DNA of 60,303 bases from Microcoleus sp. FACHB-831 (GTDB lineage: Bacteria > Cyanobacteriota > Cyanobacteriia > Cyanobacteriales > FACHB-T130): NCBI RefSeq assembly GCF_014695585.1, contig NZ_JACJON010000027.1, forward strand, positions 1 to 60,303. Direction: 5' to 3'. Shown piece after piece: positions 7,732-15,882 of this stretch. The translations under genes and the position numbers were made by a program. Below the pieces are notes generated by a model. It saw only the letters and a program-made list of their open reading frames with translations, made no database searches and was not told the origin of the DNA. Each line of letters opens with the position of its first letter. The first letter of the stretch is position 1.

Positions 7732-9570
7732 ATGAAGTCAAAAGTCAAAAGCCAAAAGTCCAAATTAAGAGTCGCAGAACCAGAAAGAGAAAAACCCGCA
7801 GAAGGAGAAAGAGCAAAACCCCAAAAATCCTCTCTTTTGCCTTTTGCCTTTTACCTTTTGCCTTCCTTTCGCCTGTTCGTCGTTTGGGGGGTAATGATGG
7901 CGGGGTGTGTGGGGCTAGGTGTGAATTTGTACAAGCTACAAATTGTGCAGTCACCAACCCTACTACAAAAAGCGCGGCAGCAGCAGATGGTCTACCTGCG
8001 CCCCTTCCTCCCTCGCCGCGAGATTGTTGACCGCACGGGAAATGTTTTAGCGACTGACCGACCCGTGTTTATGCTGTACGCGCACCCCAAGTTATTTAAA
8101 GATTCCAAGGAAGAGGTCGCCTCCAAGCTGGCTCCGCTTTTAAGTACCACGCCTGACGAGCTGGTAAAGCAGTTTAATAAGGGTAAAAGCGGACTGAGAA
8201 TTTCTTATGCCCTAGCAGAAGATGTACGCGATCGCATTTCTAAGCTGCATATCGATGGCCTAGAGATGATTCAACATTACTCGCGTCTCTACCCCCAACA
8301 AGAACTAGCGGCTGATGTCGTTGGCTATGTCAATATTGACCATCGCGGTCAAGCGGGTGTGGAATATAGCCAAGAAAATTTACTCGAACGCAGCGTCCGT
8401 ACTATCCGACTCAGCCGATCTGGGAACGGGGCGTTGATGCCCGATCTGATGCCAGAAGGATTTCTCCACTTTGATGACCTGCGCCTGCAACTAACAATTG
8501 ACAGCCGCGTGCAACGAGCCGCACGCTTTGCCCTCAAGCAACAGATGCAGCTTTATCGTGCCAAGCGCGGTACTGTCATCATCATGGATGCGCGGGACGG
8601 TTCCCTATTAGCGTTAGTTTCTGAGCCAACTTACAACCCGAATGAATACTTCAAGTCTGATGTGGCTCTATTTAAAAATTGGGCGCTATCAGATCTTTAT
8701 GAACCAGGTTCTACATTTAAGCCGCTCAATGTAGCGATCGCTCTAGAAGCTGGAGCCATCACACCTGATACCAAATTCTATGACGGCGGACAAATCACCA
8801 TAGCTGGATGGCCGATCAAAAACGCCGAGGGTGGCGGCAGAGGTTCTCTAAGTATTGCGGAGATTCTCCAATACTCCAGCAACATCGGTATGGTGCACAT
8901 CATCCAAAAAATGAAACCCAGCGTTTACTACGGCTGGCTAGAACGCCTTGGACTCGGCCAAACGGCTAGAATTGACCTGCCCTTTGAATCAGCAGGGCAG
9001 ATGAAGAGCCAAGAGCAATTTACTAGATCTGTCATTGAACCCGCAACTACTGCATTTGGTCAGGGATTCTCTCTCACGCCTATCCAATTGGTGCAGATGC
9101 ACGCTGCTCTCGCCAATGGCGGCAAACTTGTTACACCCCATGTAATCCGAGGACTATTCGATTCTCAAGGACAGGTTTACTGGCAACCCCGCCTCCCGAC
9201 TCCGCGCCCCATCTTTTCACCGAAAACTACGCAGCAAGTGTTAGAAATGATGGAAACTGTCGTCACTAAAGGCACTGGGAAAACCGCACAAATCCCAGGT
9301 TATAGAATTGCTGGGAAAACTGGCACTGCTCAAAAAGCTAGTGCCAGAGGCGGCTACCACAACACTGCTTTGATCACCAGCTTCGTTGGCATTTTACCTG
9401 TTGAATCTCCCCGCTATGTAGTTCTAGCTGTAGTAGATGAACCTCAAGGGGCAGAAGTCTTTGGTTCTACGGTAGCGGCTCCCATTGTTAAGTCTGTAAT
9501 GGAGGCGATTATTACTATTGAGCGCATCCCGCCTTCTACTTCTGCTAAGACTGAAAAAGGCAACAATTAG
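7732..9570 (+). CDS. ftsI: Class B penicillin-binding protein, septal peptidoglycan transpeptidase (FtsI/PBP2-type)
   Basis: Monofunctional transpeptidase that crosslinks peptidoglycan at the septum: membrane-anchored, catalytic domain periplasmic. The 612 residues show a TM segment (about 47-70), the dimerisation domain from PFLPRREIVDRTGNVLA (about 91-107), and a transpeptidase domain with SxxK at Ser327 (GSTFK), SxN at 382-384 (SSN) and KTGT at 529-532. The start ATG abuts the stop of the FtsL-like gene. The cytoplasmic N-tail is odd: residues 2-12 (KSKVKSQKSKL) and 35-46 (LLPFAFYLLPSF) are encoded by tandem repeats usually found between genes. A hairpin at 9618-9665 follows. Confidence 0.93.
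   Translation: MKSKVKSQKSKLRVAEPEREKPAEGERAKPQKSSLLPFAFYLLPSFRLFVVWGVMMAGCVGLGVNLYKLQIVQSPTLLQKARQQQMVYLRPFLPRREIVDRTGNVLATDRPVFMLYAHPKLFKDSKEEVASKLAPLLSTTPDELVKQFNKGKSGLRISYALAEDVRDRISKLHIDGLEMIQHYSRLYPQQELAADVVGYVNIDHRGQAGVEYSQENLLERSVRTIRLSRSGNGALMPDLMPEGFLHFDDLRLQLTIDSRVQRAARFALKQQMQLYRAKRGTVIIMDARDGSLLALVSEPTYNPNEYFKSDVALFKNWALSDLYEPGSTFKPLNVAIALEAGAITPDTKFYDGGQITIAGWPIKNAEGGGRGSLSIAEILQYSSNIGMVHIIQKMKPSVYYGWLERLGLGQTARIDLPFESAGQMKSQEQFTRSVIEPATTAFGQGFSLTPIQLVQMHAALANGGKLVTPHVIRGLFDSQGQVYWQPRLPTPRPIFSPKTTQQVLEMMETVVTKGTGKTAQIPGYRIAGKTGTAQKASARGGYHNTALITSFVGILPVESPRYVVLAVVDEPQGAEVFGSTVAAPIVKSVMEAIITIERIPPSTSAKTEKGNN
7735..7765 (+). repeat. AAAAGTC/AAAAGCC repeat run in the 5' end of ftsI
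   Basis: Four imperfect 7-8 bp units (AAGTCAAAAGTCAAAAGCC...) that encode KSKVKSQKSK at the PBP N-terminus. Comparable sequence is intergenic at 19075-19110. Confidence 0.65.
7834..7861 (+). repeat. Tandem heptamer CTTTTGC x4 in the 5' end of ftsI
   Basis: Units CTTTTGC (7834-7840), CTTTTGC (7841-7847), CTTTTAC (7848-7854) and CTTTTGC (7855-7861) encode LPFAFYLLP just before the membrane segment. Confidence 0.8.
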
Positions 9571-9617
9571 TTGTGTATTGAGAGTTAGGAATAAGGTGGC
9601 GATCGCACAATAAATTG

Positions 9618-9665
9618 TATAAGATTATACTCCTACGCTGAGCAGCCTGGGAGTATAATCTTATA
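9618..9665. terminator. 16-bp inverted repeat between convergent genes
   Basis: Arms 9618-9633 and 9650-9665 (TATAAGATTATACTCC and its complement) with a 16-nt loop, placed between the 3' ends of ftsI (plus) and the DUF255 gene (minus). It has no clear T-run, so intrinsic termination is likely but not certain. Confidence 0.5.
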
Positions 9666-9804
9666 ATCGAAATCTATGTCAAAGAAATATTTTGTGCTAG
9701 TTCTTCCTCATCGAAATCATCATAGCAAAAAAATTGGTTAAAGTCTAGAACCTAAAAAAAATGTGCGTCAAAATGCTAATTTTGCTTGAATGAGACAATA
9801 GATT

Positions 9805-11865
9805 TTAAACAACACCCCTAGTTTCACTTTTCTGGATTTGTTGTAAAAGCTGTTCGTTGGTTTTCGCGGCTGGAAGACAAGCTATACCCTTGCAGACTAA
9901 TCCTACCGCGTCTAGTGGAAGATCCGACTGCACGGAAAATACAGCGGTGGGGTGGTACTGGGGAATTAAAGAAACAAGCTGCTCAGAACTAGAGCGAATT
10001 AAAGTAGAGTTAAGATACCAATCTAAGGCAGCAAAAAGACTGGGACAAGCTTGAGGCGATCGCTCCATGACACTGCTAAAAGCTTGTAACGCTCGCTCAG
10101 CACGATCGAGATATGCTAGATTTTCGGTGAGCAGAGCGAGACGAACTAAATTAGCGATCGCCACCCCATTAGCTGAAGGCGTAGCATTATCAACATAGCT
10201 GCGTTCTCTTACCAACAACTCGCGATCGCTATCGCCAGCAGTATTATAATATCCCCCAGAATCTGCACTCCACAGTAACTCATCGAATTCCTTTTGTAGA
10301 GCGATCGCGTTATCTTTCCACTTAGTCTGTTCTGGAGAGCAATACTGTAAATCTAGTAGCGCTTTAACGAACAAAGCATAATCTTCTGATTGCGCCAAAA
10401 CGGCGGGTTTACCATCATAATTTAGACGATGGAAGCGTCCCGCCACAAACTGATTATCTAAAATAAAATTAGCTGCTTTTACGGCTAACTCCAGATAACT
10501 AGGTTGCTTAAATACTGCATAAGCTCTGGCTAAACCTGAAATCATCAAGCTATTCCATGCCACAATCATCTTAGTATCAGTAACAGGCGGAATCCGACCA
10601 GGCCAGTTAACAGCTTTAGCCTCTTGATTATTCCGCGCTGGTGGGAAAGTTTCTAAGGATTCAGCTGTAGCACCATAGCGAACTTGAAAAAGTTTTTGCA
10701 GTGCAGTTTCCAATGTTCCGCTTAATTGTCCTGGATTGCGACGCTGTAAAACATTTTTTCCTTCAAAATTCCCCCCTGTAGTAACAGTAAACTGCTCTTT
10801 AAGTTCACCTAACTCCTCAGAAGTGAGAATTTGTTCTAGTTCTTGGTAACTCCATACATAGAATGCGCCTTCCTCTGGTTCCACCTCAGTCGGTGTGGTA
10901 AAATTATCAGCATCTTGGGCAGCGTAGAAATAACCTTCAGGCGCCGTCATTTCGCGCTTCAACCATTGAACAGTAACTGCGATCGCTCTTTCAAAAGCAG
11001 GTTCTTGTACTCCAGCACTCCATAGATTAGCCAGATATTCAACAATCTGGCCGTTATCGTAGAGCATCTTTTCAAAGTGGGGAACAGTCCAATTTTGATC
11101 TACAGTGTAGCGGTGAAAACCGCCGCCAACATGGTCATAAATTCCCCCCAACGCCATATCCAAACCGCGCTTATTACAAGCTTGATTTGGGTCATGCTGC
11201 AATTGAAAATTAAAGCGAATTGCCCTTAGCGCCAAGCTGGCATAAGGTATCATTGGAAAACGGGTGTCGTAATCGGCAGAAGCGATAATACTCGTGCTGC
11301 TTTCTAAGCCGCGTGAGAGCAAAGTGTTATTTAAAACTTGAGTAGCGCCGCCTTCAAGAATAGCCGCTTGCTGAAGATAACCCAGAAGTTCTTCTTTAAG
11401 CGATCGCACCTTATTTTTTTCAGTATCGTAGTAGCGGCGAATTCCTTGCAGCACTTGTAAAAATCCGGGACGACCGTACTTTGGGTCTACAGGAAAATAC
11501 GTGCCGCCGTAAAATGGCACTAAATCATCAGGCGAGAGGAAAACATTTAGAGGCCAACCGCCGCTACCTGTAAGCATCTGCAAAGCTTGCATATAAATGC
11601 TATCGAGGTCTGGACGTTCTTCGCGATCTATTTTAATAGGAAGAAAATTGGCATTCATGTACTGCGCGATCGCAGTATCTGAAAACGCCTCTCCTTCCAT
11701 GACCGTACACCAGTGACAGCTTGAGTAGCCAATAGAGAGGAAAATTGGTTTATTCTCCGCCTTTGCCTTTGCGAGTGCTTCGTCAGACCAAGGCCACCAG
11801 TCTATCGGATTGTCAGCGTGTTTGCGGAGGTAAAGGCTTTGGGATTGGGCTAGGCGATTAGTCAT
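9805..11865 (-). CDS. DUF255 / YyaL-type protein with thioredoxin-like N-domain
   Basis: A 686-residue protein of the family that includes B. subtilis YyaL and mammalian SPATA20. The N-terminal thioredoxin-fold domain has [24 protein letters not shown] and CxxC in [10 protein letters not shown] (Cys50 and Cys53 from the ATG at 11865). The rest (about 170-686) is an (alpha/alpha)6 barrel-like region resembling N-acylglucosamine epimerases/glycosidases, with [11 protein letters not shown] and [11 protein letters not shown]. The open frame reaches 11877, but that first codon is TTG; the ATG at 11865 fits the family's usual beginning (M.NRLA). The function of this widespread family is not established. 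It stands alone, convergent with ftsI. Confidence 0.9.
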   Translation of the reverse strand: MTNRLAQSQSLYLRKHADNPIDWWPWSDEALAKAKAENKPIFLSIGYSSCHWCTVMEGEAFSDTAIAQYMNANFLPIKIDREERPDLDSIYMQALQMLTGSGGWPLNVFLSPDDLVPFYGGTYFPVDPKYGRPGFLQVLQGIRRYYDTEKNKVRSLKEELLGYLQQAAILEGGATQVLNNTLLSRGLESSTSIIASADYDTRFPMIPYASLALRAIRFNFQLQHDPNQACNKRGLDMALGGIYDHVGGGFHRYTVDQNWTVPHFEKMLYDNGQIVEYLANLWSAGVQEPAFERAIAVTVQWLKREMTAPEGYFYAAQDADNFTTPTEVEPEEGAFYVWSYQELEQILTSEELGELKEQFTVTTGGNFEGKNVLQRRNPGQLSGTLETALQKLFQVRYGATAESLETFPPARNNQEAKAVNWPGRIPPVTDTKMIVAWNSLMISGLARAYAVFKQPSYLELAVKAANFILDNQFVAGRFHRLNYDGKPAVLAQSEDYALFVKALLDLQYCSPEQTKWKDNAIALQKEFDELLWSADSGGYYNTAGDSDRELLVRERSYVDNATPSANGVAIANLVRLALLTENLAYLDRAERALQAFSSVMERSPQACPSLFAALDWYLNSTLIRSSSEQLVSLIPQYHPTAVFSVQSDLPLDAVGLVCKGIACLPAAKTNEQLLQQIQKSETRGVV

Positions 11866-13292
11866 AATATAGTACAAGGCGTTGAGTTGCTAGTTGTTGT
11901 GTTGGTGCGTTGATATTTCTATCAATCTCCCAACTACTACTGACTTACCAATTACCAATTAAATCTCAGAGGTTTTCAACCAACTAGAGGAAGACTCTTC
12001 GTGCTTATCATCTTGGGGAATAGAGTTGGCTTTCGCGCTGCTTGCCAAACGCATATCTGTGCTGGTTAAGCAGCAGCCTATCTGTAACCACTTACCTAGA
12101 GTAACAAGGCGTATATGAATCCCGGAGCGGGGATTGAAATAATTTTAAGGGCATATTAACCCACTGAGCGATCGCTCTACCAAAATTTACCGTCAAAATG
12201 TCACACTCACGCAGCAATACGGGAGAAAGGCTCGCTTTACTGCCAGCAATTAATAAAGAATTTTATACAGCCAACTCACTATTGGCGTTGAGTGTTGCCG
12301 CAAGGGTAATTCTACCTCTTTAGGAGTAGCAGTTGGCGAACTCATCGCCGCAAGACAGTTGAGTAAAAGCGTGATTGTGGCGGCTTGCAGAAGTTTTTCC
12401 AGCATTGGAGACACCCCAAACTCTAGTCTTCATTTCTAAAGTACGATTGTTTTGCTGTATTGCACTTCATCTAGTTGACTCACCCATTCAGGTGATTTTG
12501 ATAAATACAGCCGGACAGACCCGCGATCGCGCTGTATGCGATTTTCCAACGCGCAAATGCCACATTTTTCCTTAACTGTGCCAGAAATCCCTTTGCCACA
12601 AATGCTTTCGCAAGAGATAAAATAATCATAACTGTAGTTTTTCCGATAAATCTCCTGAATAAAATTCTTATTTATTGTCAAGAGCGCGGGTAATATAAAA
12701 TATTACTGTTGGCAGATGTATTATTGCAAAACCAAGTTAATATAACAATTATAAATCAGGTGTGAGAATCTTATTCTTTCTTTTCTGCGCGTTAGGAAGC
12801 GACGAAAAGAGCGTAAGAGACAGTTTAAAAATGATTTAGGATTGCTATCGTTTATTGGTAATTAGGGGCAACCGAAGAGCTGCGTATAAAGCCATACATT
12901 TTCGCGATCGCGCTTTTATTTATTCGTGCATTTCGTAGTAAATAAATACAAGTAATACTTTGTTTTAATATTGTATGCTGTGGCAGAGAAAACGCTAGCG
13001 TATTTAAGATTTATTTTAGTAGTTAAATTAATCTTAAATATCAATTAATTAGTTAACAATTAGCTTTAAATACGAGTATTTTAAGTTAAAAACCAGTAGG
13101 AATTAGAAATAATTGCACTTATTCAGAGTTGAAGAAAAGAAAGATAGAAGATGCGATCGCATACTACTACCTAGAGTTCCTCGCTCCTCTTGTGGCGTTT
13201 TTGTAGTACAACCGTCTCGCCTGTAGGGTTCAAACTGTTACGAGCAACAATCGCTACAATCTAAGAAAAATCACCAAGAACAAGCAGGCTCC
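11866..13292. other. 1.4-kb gene-poor region upstream of clpP
   Basis: An AT-rich stretch with scattered HIP1 sites. It must hold the clpP promoter and that of the DUF255 gene. Two short frames (12375-12575 plus; 12436-12681 minus, the latter with four Cys) have poor starts and no recognisable family. A hairpin followed by GATTGAAA at 12118-12140 resembles the end of a CRISPR repeat but is solitary. No tRNA or known ncRNA was recognised. Confidence 0.5.
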
Positions 13293-13904
13293 ATGATACC
13301 TACCGTTATTGAACAATCAGGTCGCGGCGAACGCGCATTTGATATCTACTCCCGGCTGCTGCGGGAGCGTATCGTCTTCCTGGGACAACAGGTTGATTCC
13401 GACCTGGCTAACTTAATCGTGGCTCAACTGCTGTTTCTAGAAGCCGAAGACCCCGAAAAAGACATCTACGTCTACATCAACTCCCCCGGTGGTTCCGTCA
13501 CGGCAGGCATGGGCATCTTTGATACCATGAACCAAGTCCGCCCGGATGTCTGCACTATTTGCGTGGGACTAGCAGCCAGTATGGGAGCCTTCCTGTTGAG
13601 TGCTGGAACCAAAGGCAAGCGCATGAGCCTGCCCCACTCCCGGATCATGATTCACCAGCCGCTAGGTGGCGCACAGGGACAAGCAACAGATATTGAGATT
13701 CAGGCTAAGGAAATCCTCTACCACAAAAGCCGCTTAAACCACTTACTGGCCGAACATACAGGTCAGCCGTTAGAGCGGATCGAGCAGGATACCGAGCGCG
13801 ACTTCTTCATGTCGGCAGAAGAATCAAAAAATTACGGTCTGATTGACCAAGTAATTGACCGCCGTCCTTCTGCTACCAGTCCAGCCGCGGGGCTCGTCGG
13901 CTAA
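13293..13904 (+). CDS. clpP: ATP-dependent Clp protease proteolytic subunit
   Basis: Serine protease that forms the tetradecameric ClpP barrel and degrades proteins fed in by ClpC/ClpX ATPases. The 203 residues are the normal length. The catalytic triad is visible: Ser96 in [11 protein letters not shown], His121 in [10 protein letters not shown] and Asp170 in [30 protein letters not shown] is also conserved. The N-terminus [23 protein letters not shown] is that of active, processed ClpP rather than the inactive ClpR of cyanobacteria, which lacks triad residues. It is apparently monocistronic; a hairpin at 13982-14001 follows. Cyanobacteria have several clpP paralogs, and which one this is cannot be settled here. 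Confidence 0.96.
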   Translation: MIPTVIEQSGRGERAFDIYSRLLRERIVFLGQQVDSDLANLIVAQLLFLEAEDPEKDIYVYINSPGGSVTAGMGIFDTMNQVRPDVCTICVGLAASMGAFLLSAGTKGKRMSLPHSRIMIHQPLGGAQGQATDIEIQAKEILYHKSRLNHLLAEHTGQPLERIEQDTERDFFMSAEESKNYGLIDQVIDRRPSATSPAAGLVG

Positions 13905-13981
13905 AGGATTTGCGATTTTAGATTCTGGATTGTAAATCTAAAATCCATAGCGATTCTCAATTCGCTGAGATAGATCGGTAG

Positions 13982-14001
13982 GGGCGCAAAACTTTGCGCC
14001 C
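13982..14001. terminator. GC hairpin between convergent clpP and the following minus-strand gene
   Basis: Perfect 9-bp arms GGGCGCAAA (13982-13990) and TTTGCGCCC (13993-14001) with a 2-nt loop, followed by TTACATT. It is embedded in a longer imperfect inverted repeat (AGCGATTCTCA ... TGAGAACCGCT). A bidirectional terminator is likely. Confidence 0.55.
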
Positions 14002-14050
14002 TTACATTCAAGAGAATGAATGCGAGTGAGAACCGCTATAAAATCTAAAT

Positions 14051-14890
14051 TTACTCAACAGGCGATGGCTGGGATCTTAAATAATCGAGGAATTCCCGCA
14101 ATTGTTGGTCGTTGAGTAAAGAGCGCCCCCGCTTGCCATAGGTTCGGATCAAATAATCGCGTCCTTGCTCGTCAGTCCACTTCAATCGCTTGATTTCGAC
14201 TGTGGTTTTAGCAATAAGGTCAGAAAAGTCATCAGGTGGGCTGTTCGAGGACGCTGGGGTAGCGCTGGCCTGAGATTTTTCGCTCTTGCTAGATTTAGAC
14301 GTTGACTTGGCTTCGCTTGCTCCTTTGTCGGTTCGCGACGATTTAGGTTCGCTAACGGGAGGCTTTGGCGCTACAGGCGTAGGTGATTCAAAATCCGTCT
14401 CGTCTTCACTCAGAGGTAACTCATCGGCAAAAGGGATATCGCTGGCGTCCCAAGAAACTGGTGGCGCGGGAGGGTCAAGTTCCGGATGTTTTACCTCTGG
14501 AAAAGGTATCAATACATCATCATTACTTGAACTTAAACTTTCTGTAAAAATAGAATTCTGGCTTGCCTGCGGAAGCTTTTCGGGCGAAAACGTCGGTTGA
14601 GGTATGTGAATGGGGGCTTGATGGACGGACGCAAGAGGGACAGGCGGCGACGCGATCGCAGACTCAGCAGCAACGGTGGCTGTTGTGGAATGAATCCCTA
14701 AAACTGCCAAAGCGCGGCTTCTTGCCTGGTCTTCCGCCATCTCAACCGTTTCTGCCGCTGCTAGACCTGTAGCCAGGGTTACACCCTCAACCACAACGAG
14801 CGATCGCACCACGTAATTAGCGCGATCGATAGTCACTAACTCACTAATCAGACTGCCTTTAGGATAACGAACTCGGAATTGATTAAACAT
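14051..14890 (-). CDS. Conserved protein of unknown function with Pro/Ser-rich linker
   Basis: A 279-residue protein when started at the ATG at 14890, which has a GGGAAG site upstream; the frame extends 14 codons further. The N-terminal domain (about 1-75) starts MFNQFRVRYPKGSLISELVTIDR and contains ATGLAAAETVEMAEDQARSRALAVLGI, an alpha/beta pattern of paired helices. A long low-complexity region rich in Pro, Ser and acidic residues (about 80-215) follows. A conserved C-terminal helical domain (about 220-279) has WTDEQGRDYLIRTYGKRGR and LNDQQLREFLDYLRSQP. No signal peptide or TM, so cytosolic. A distant resemblance of the N-terminal helix pair to Rad52-like single-strand annealing domains was considered but cannot be supported by eye. 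Confidence 0.75.
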   Translation of the reverse strand: MFNQFRVRYPKGSLISELVTIDRANYVVRSLVVVEGVTLATGLAAAETVEMAEDQARSRALAVLGIHSTTATVAAESAIASPPVPLASVHQAPIHIPQPTFSPEKLPQASQNSIFTESLSSSNDDVLIPFPEVKHPELDPPAPPVSWDASDIPFADELPLSEDETDFESPTPVAPKPPVSEPKSSRTDKGASEAKSTSKSSKSEKSQASATPASSNSPPDDFSDLIAKTTVEIKRLKWTDEQGRDYLIRTYGKRGRSLLNDQQLREFLDYLRSQPSPVE

Positions 14891-14932
14891 AATCTTCCCA
14901 CCCCTAAACGAGCGTAGGATTTTGGGCTGCAC

Positions 14933-15882
14933 ATCAACGTTAAGTATAAACGCAGTTTTTTAAAACTGATTTTCAAGAGCGCACGCCCAGAATCTAAAAT
15001 GATTACAGGCTGTTCTTAAGCTACTGCTCTCTTCCCTACCGATGTGGGCATTCGGCACAAGCAGCTATTTCCCATCTGTACAAGGCAATTACTCTGCTGG
15101 TGCTTCTCGTGACAGACACCGTGTAGGGGGTTTGTCGTTGGCTTGCTACGAAAAATCTTTCCGGTTTTGCCAACTAACCACCGAACACACAAAGCATCGG
15201 GCAACGGTCGATCCACATCCCCAGTTGTATCCTTAGTTTCCATTAACAAAGGGGGATGTTGGGGGTTTCTCGCCAACAAAACTAGCCCCGACGCGGCTGC
15301 CACAAGCAAATATCCCAACAGGATTGTGGCATAAATCACACTTGAGATGTTGGGGGGTTCCCGCCAACAAAACTAAGATGATGTGCCGCTTGAGCAGGGA
15401 AACACTTGTGCATGAAACCCCAGCCGCCTGAGTCAGAATCAAGGAACGTTGTGGGTTGCTTCGCGGGTGCGCGTTTAGAGGCAAGCGGTATGGGGAATAG
15501 GGCATCCCCGGACAAGATCCAGGGAAAGAGATGAACAGCAAATAGGCAATAGCCAACAACCAACAGGGAACAGGATAAAGGATCGAGGATGAATGATGAA
15601 GGATGAAACGTTCGCTATAAGAATTCAACAGGCATCAAAAGCGAGATAGGACACAAGCGACAGGGGAGACACGCCCGCGTCAGAGACATACTCCCTTAAA
15701 CCAAAGCTGACGGGGCAATTGCTGACTCCTGATACCTACAGTTTGTTAATTCTGACTCGCTGCAAATGCTGACAGATGAACTCCCAGAACGTTTCATACT
15801 TTATGTTGTGCTACGCACCGCTTAACACGCACTTCGTACTTTATAGAGCCAATAGTCTCTTATCCGTCCCTAGCATGGGGCC
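14933..15882. other. 0.95-kb repeat-rich intergenic region upstream of zam
   Basis: No convincing gene. It holds two direct copies of a roughly 30-bp hairpin-forming repeat (15252-15281 and 15347-15376). A minus-strand frame at 15016-15339 begins with a hydrophobic segment (MIYATILLGYLLVAAASGLV) but then runs into repeat-derived sequence, so it is not called as a gene. Confidence 0.5.
15252..15376 (+). repeat. Two direct copies of a 30-bp dispersed repeat
   Basis: Copies at 15252-15281 and 15347-15376 share GATGTTGGGGG and CGCCAACAAAACTA with a few differences in the middle. Each can fold (GTTGG with CCAAC). The string GTTTTGTTGGCG near 2910 is a partial third copy in the opposite orientation. 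Confidence 0.65.

Noticed and set aside
12436-12681. 81-codon minus-strand frame with four Cys (CESICGK...KEKCGIC)
   Set aside because: It starts with TTG, has no ribosome binding site and no recognisable zinc-ribbon family; kept only as a hint in the gene-poor region.
15016-15339. Minus-strand frame beginning with a hydrophobic segment
   Set aside because: After about 24 residues it runs through repeat sequence (NPQHPP), and the rest is not protein-like. A very small membrane protein cannot be excluded.
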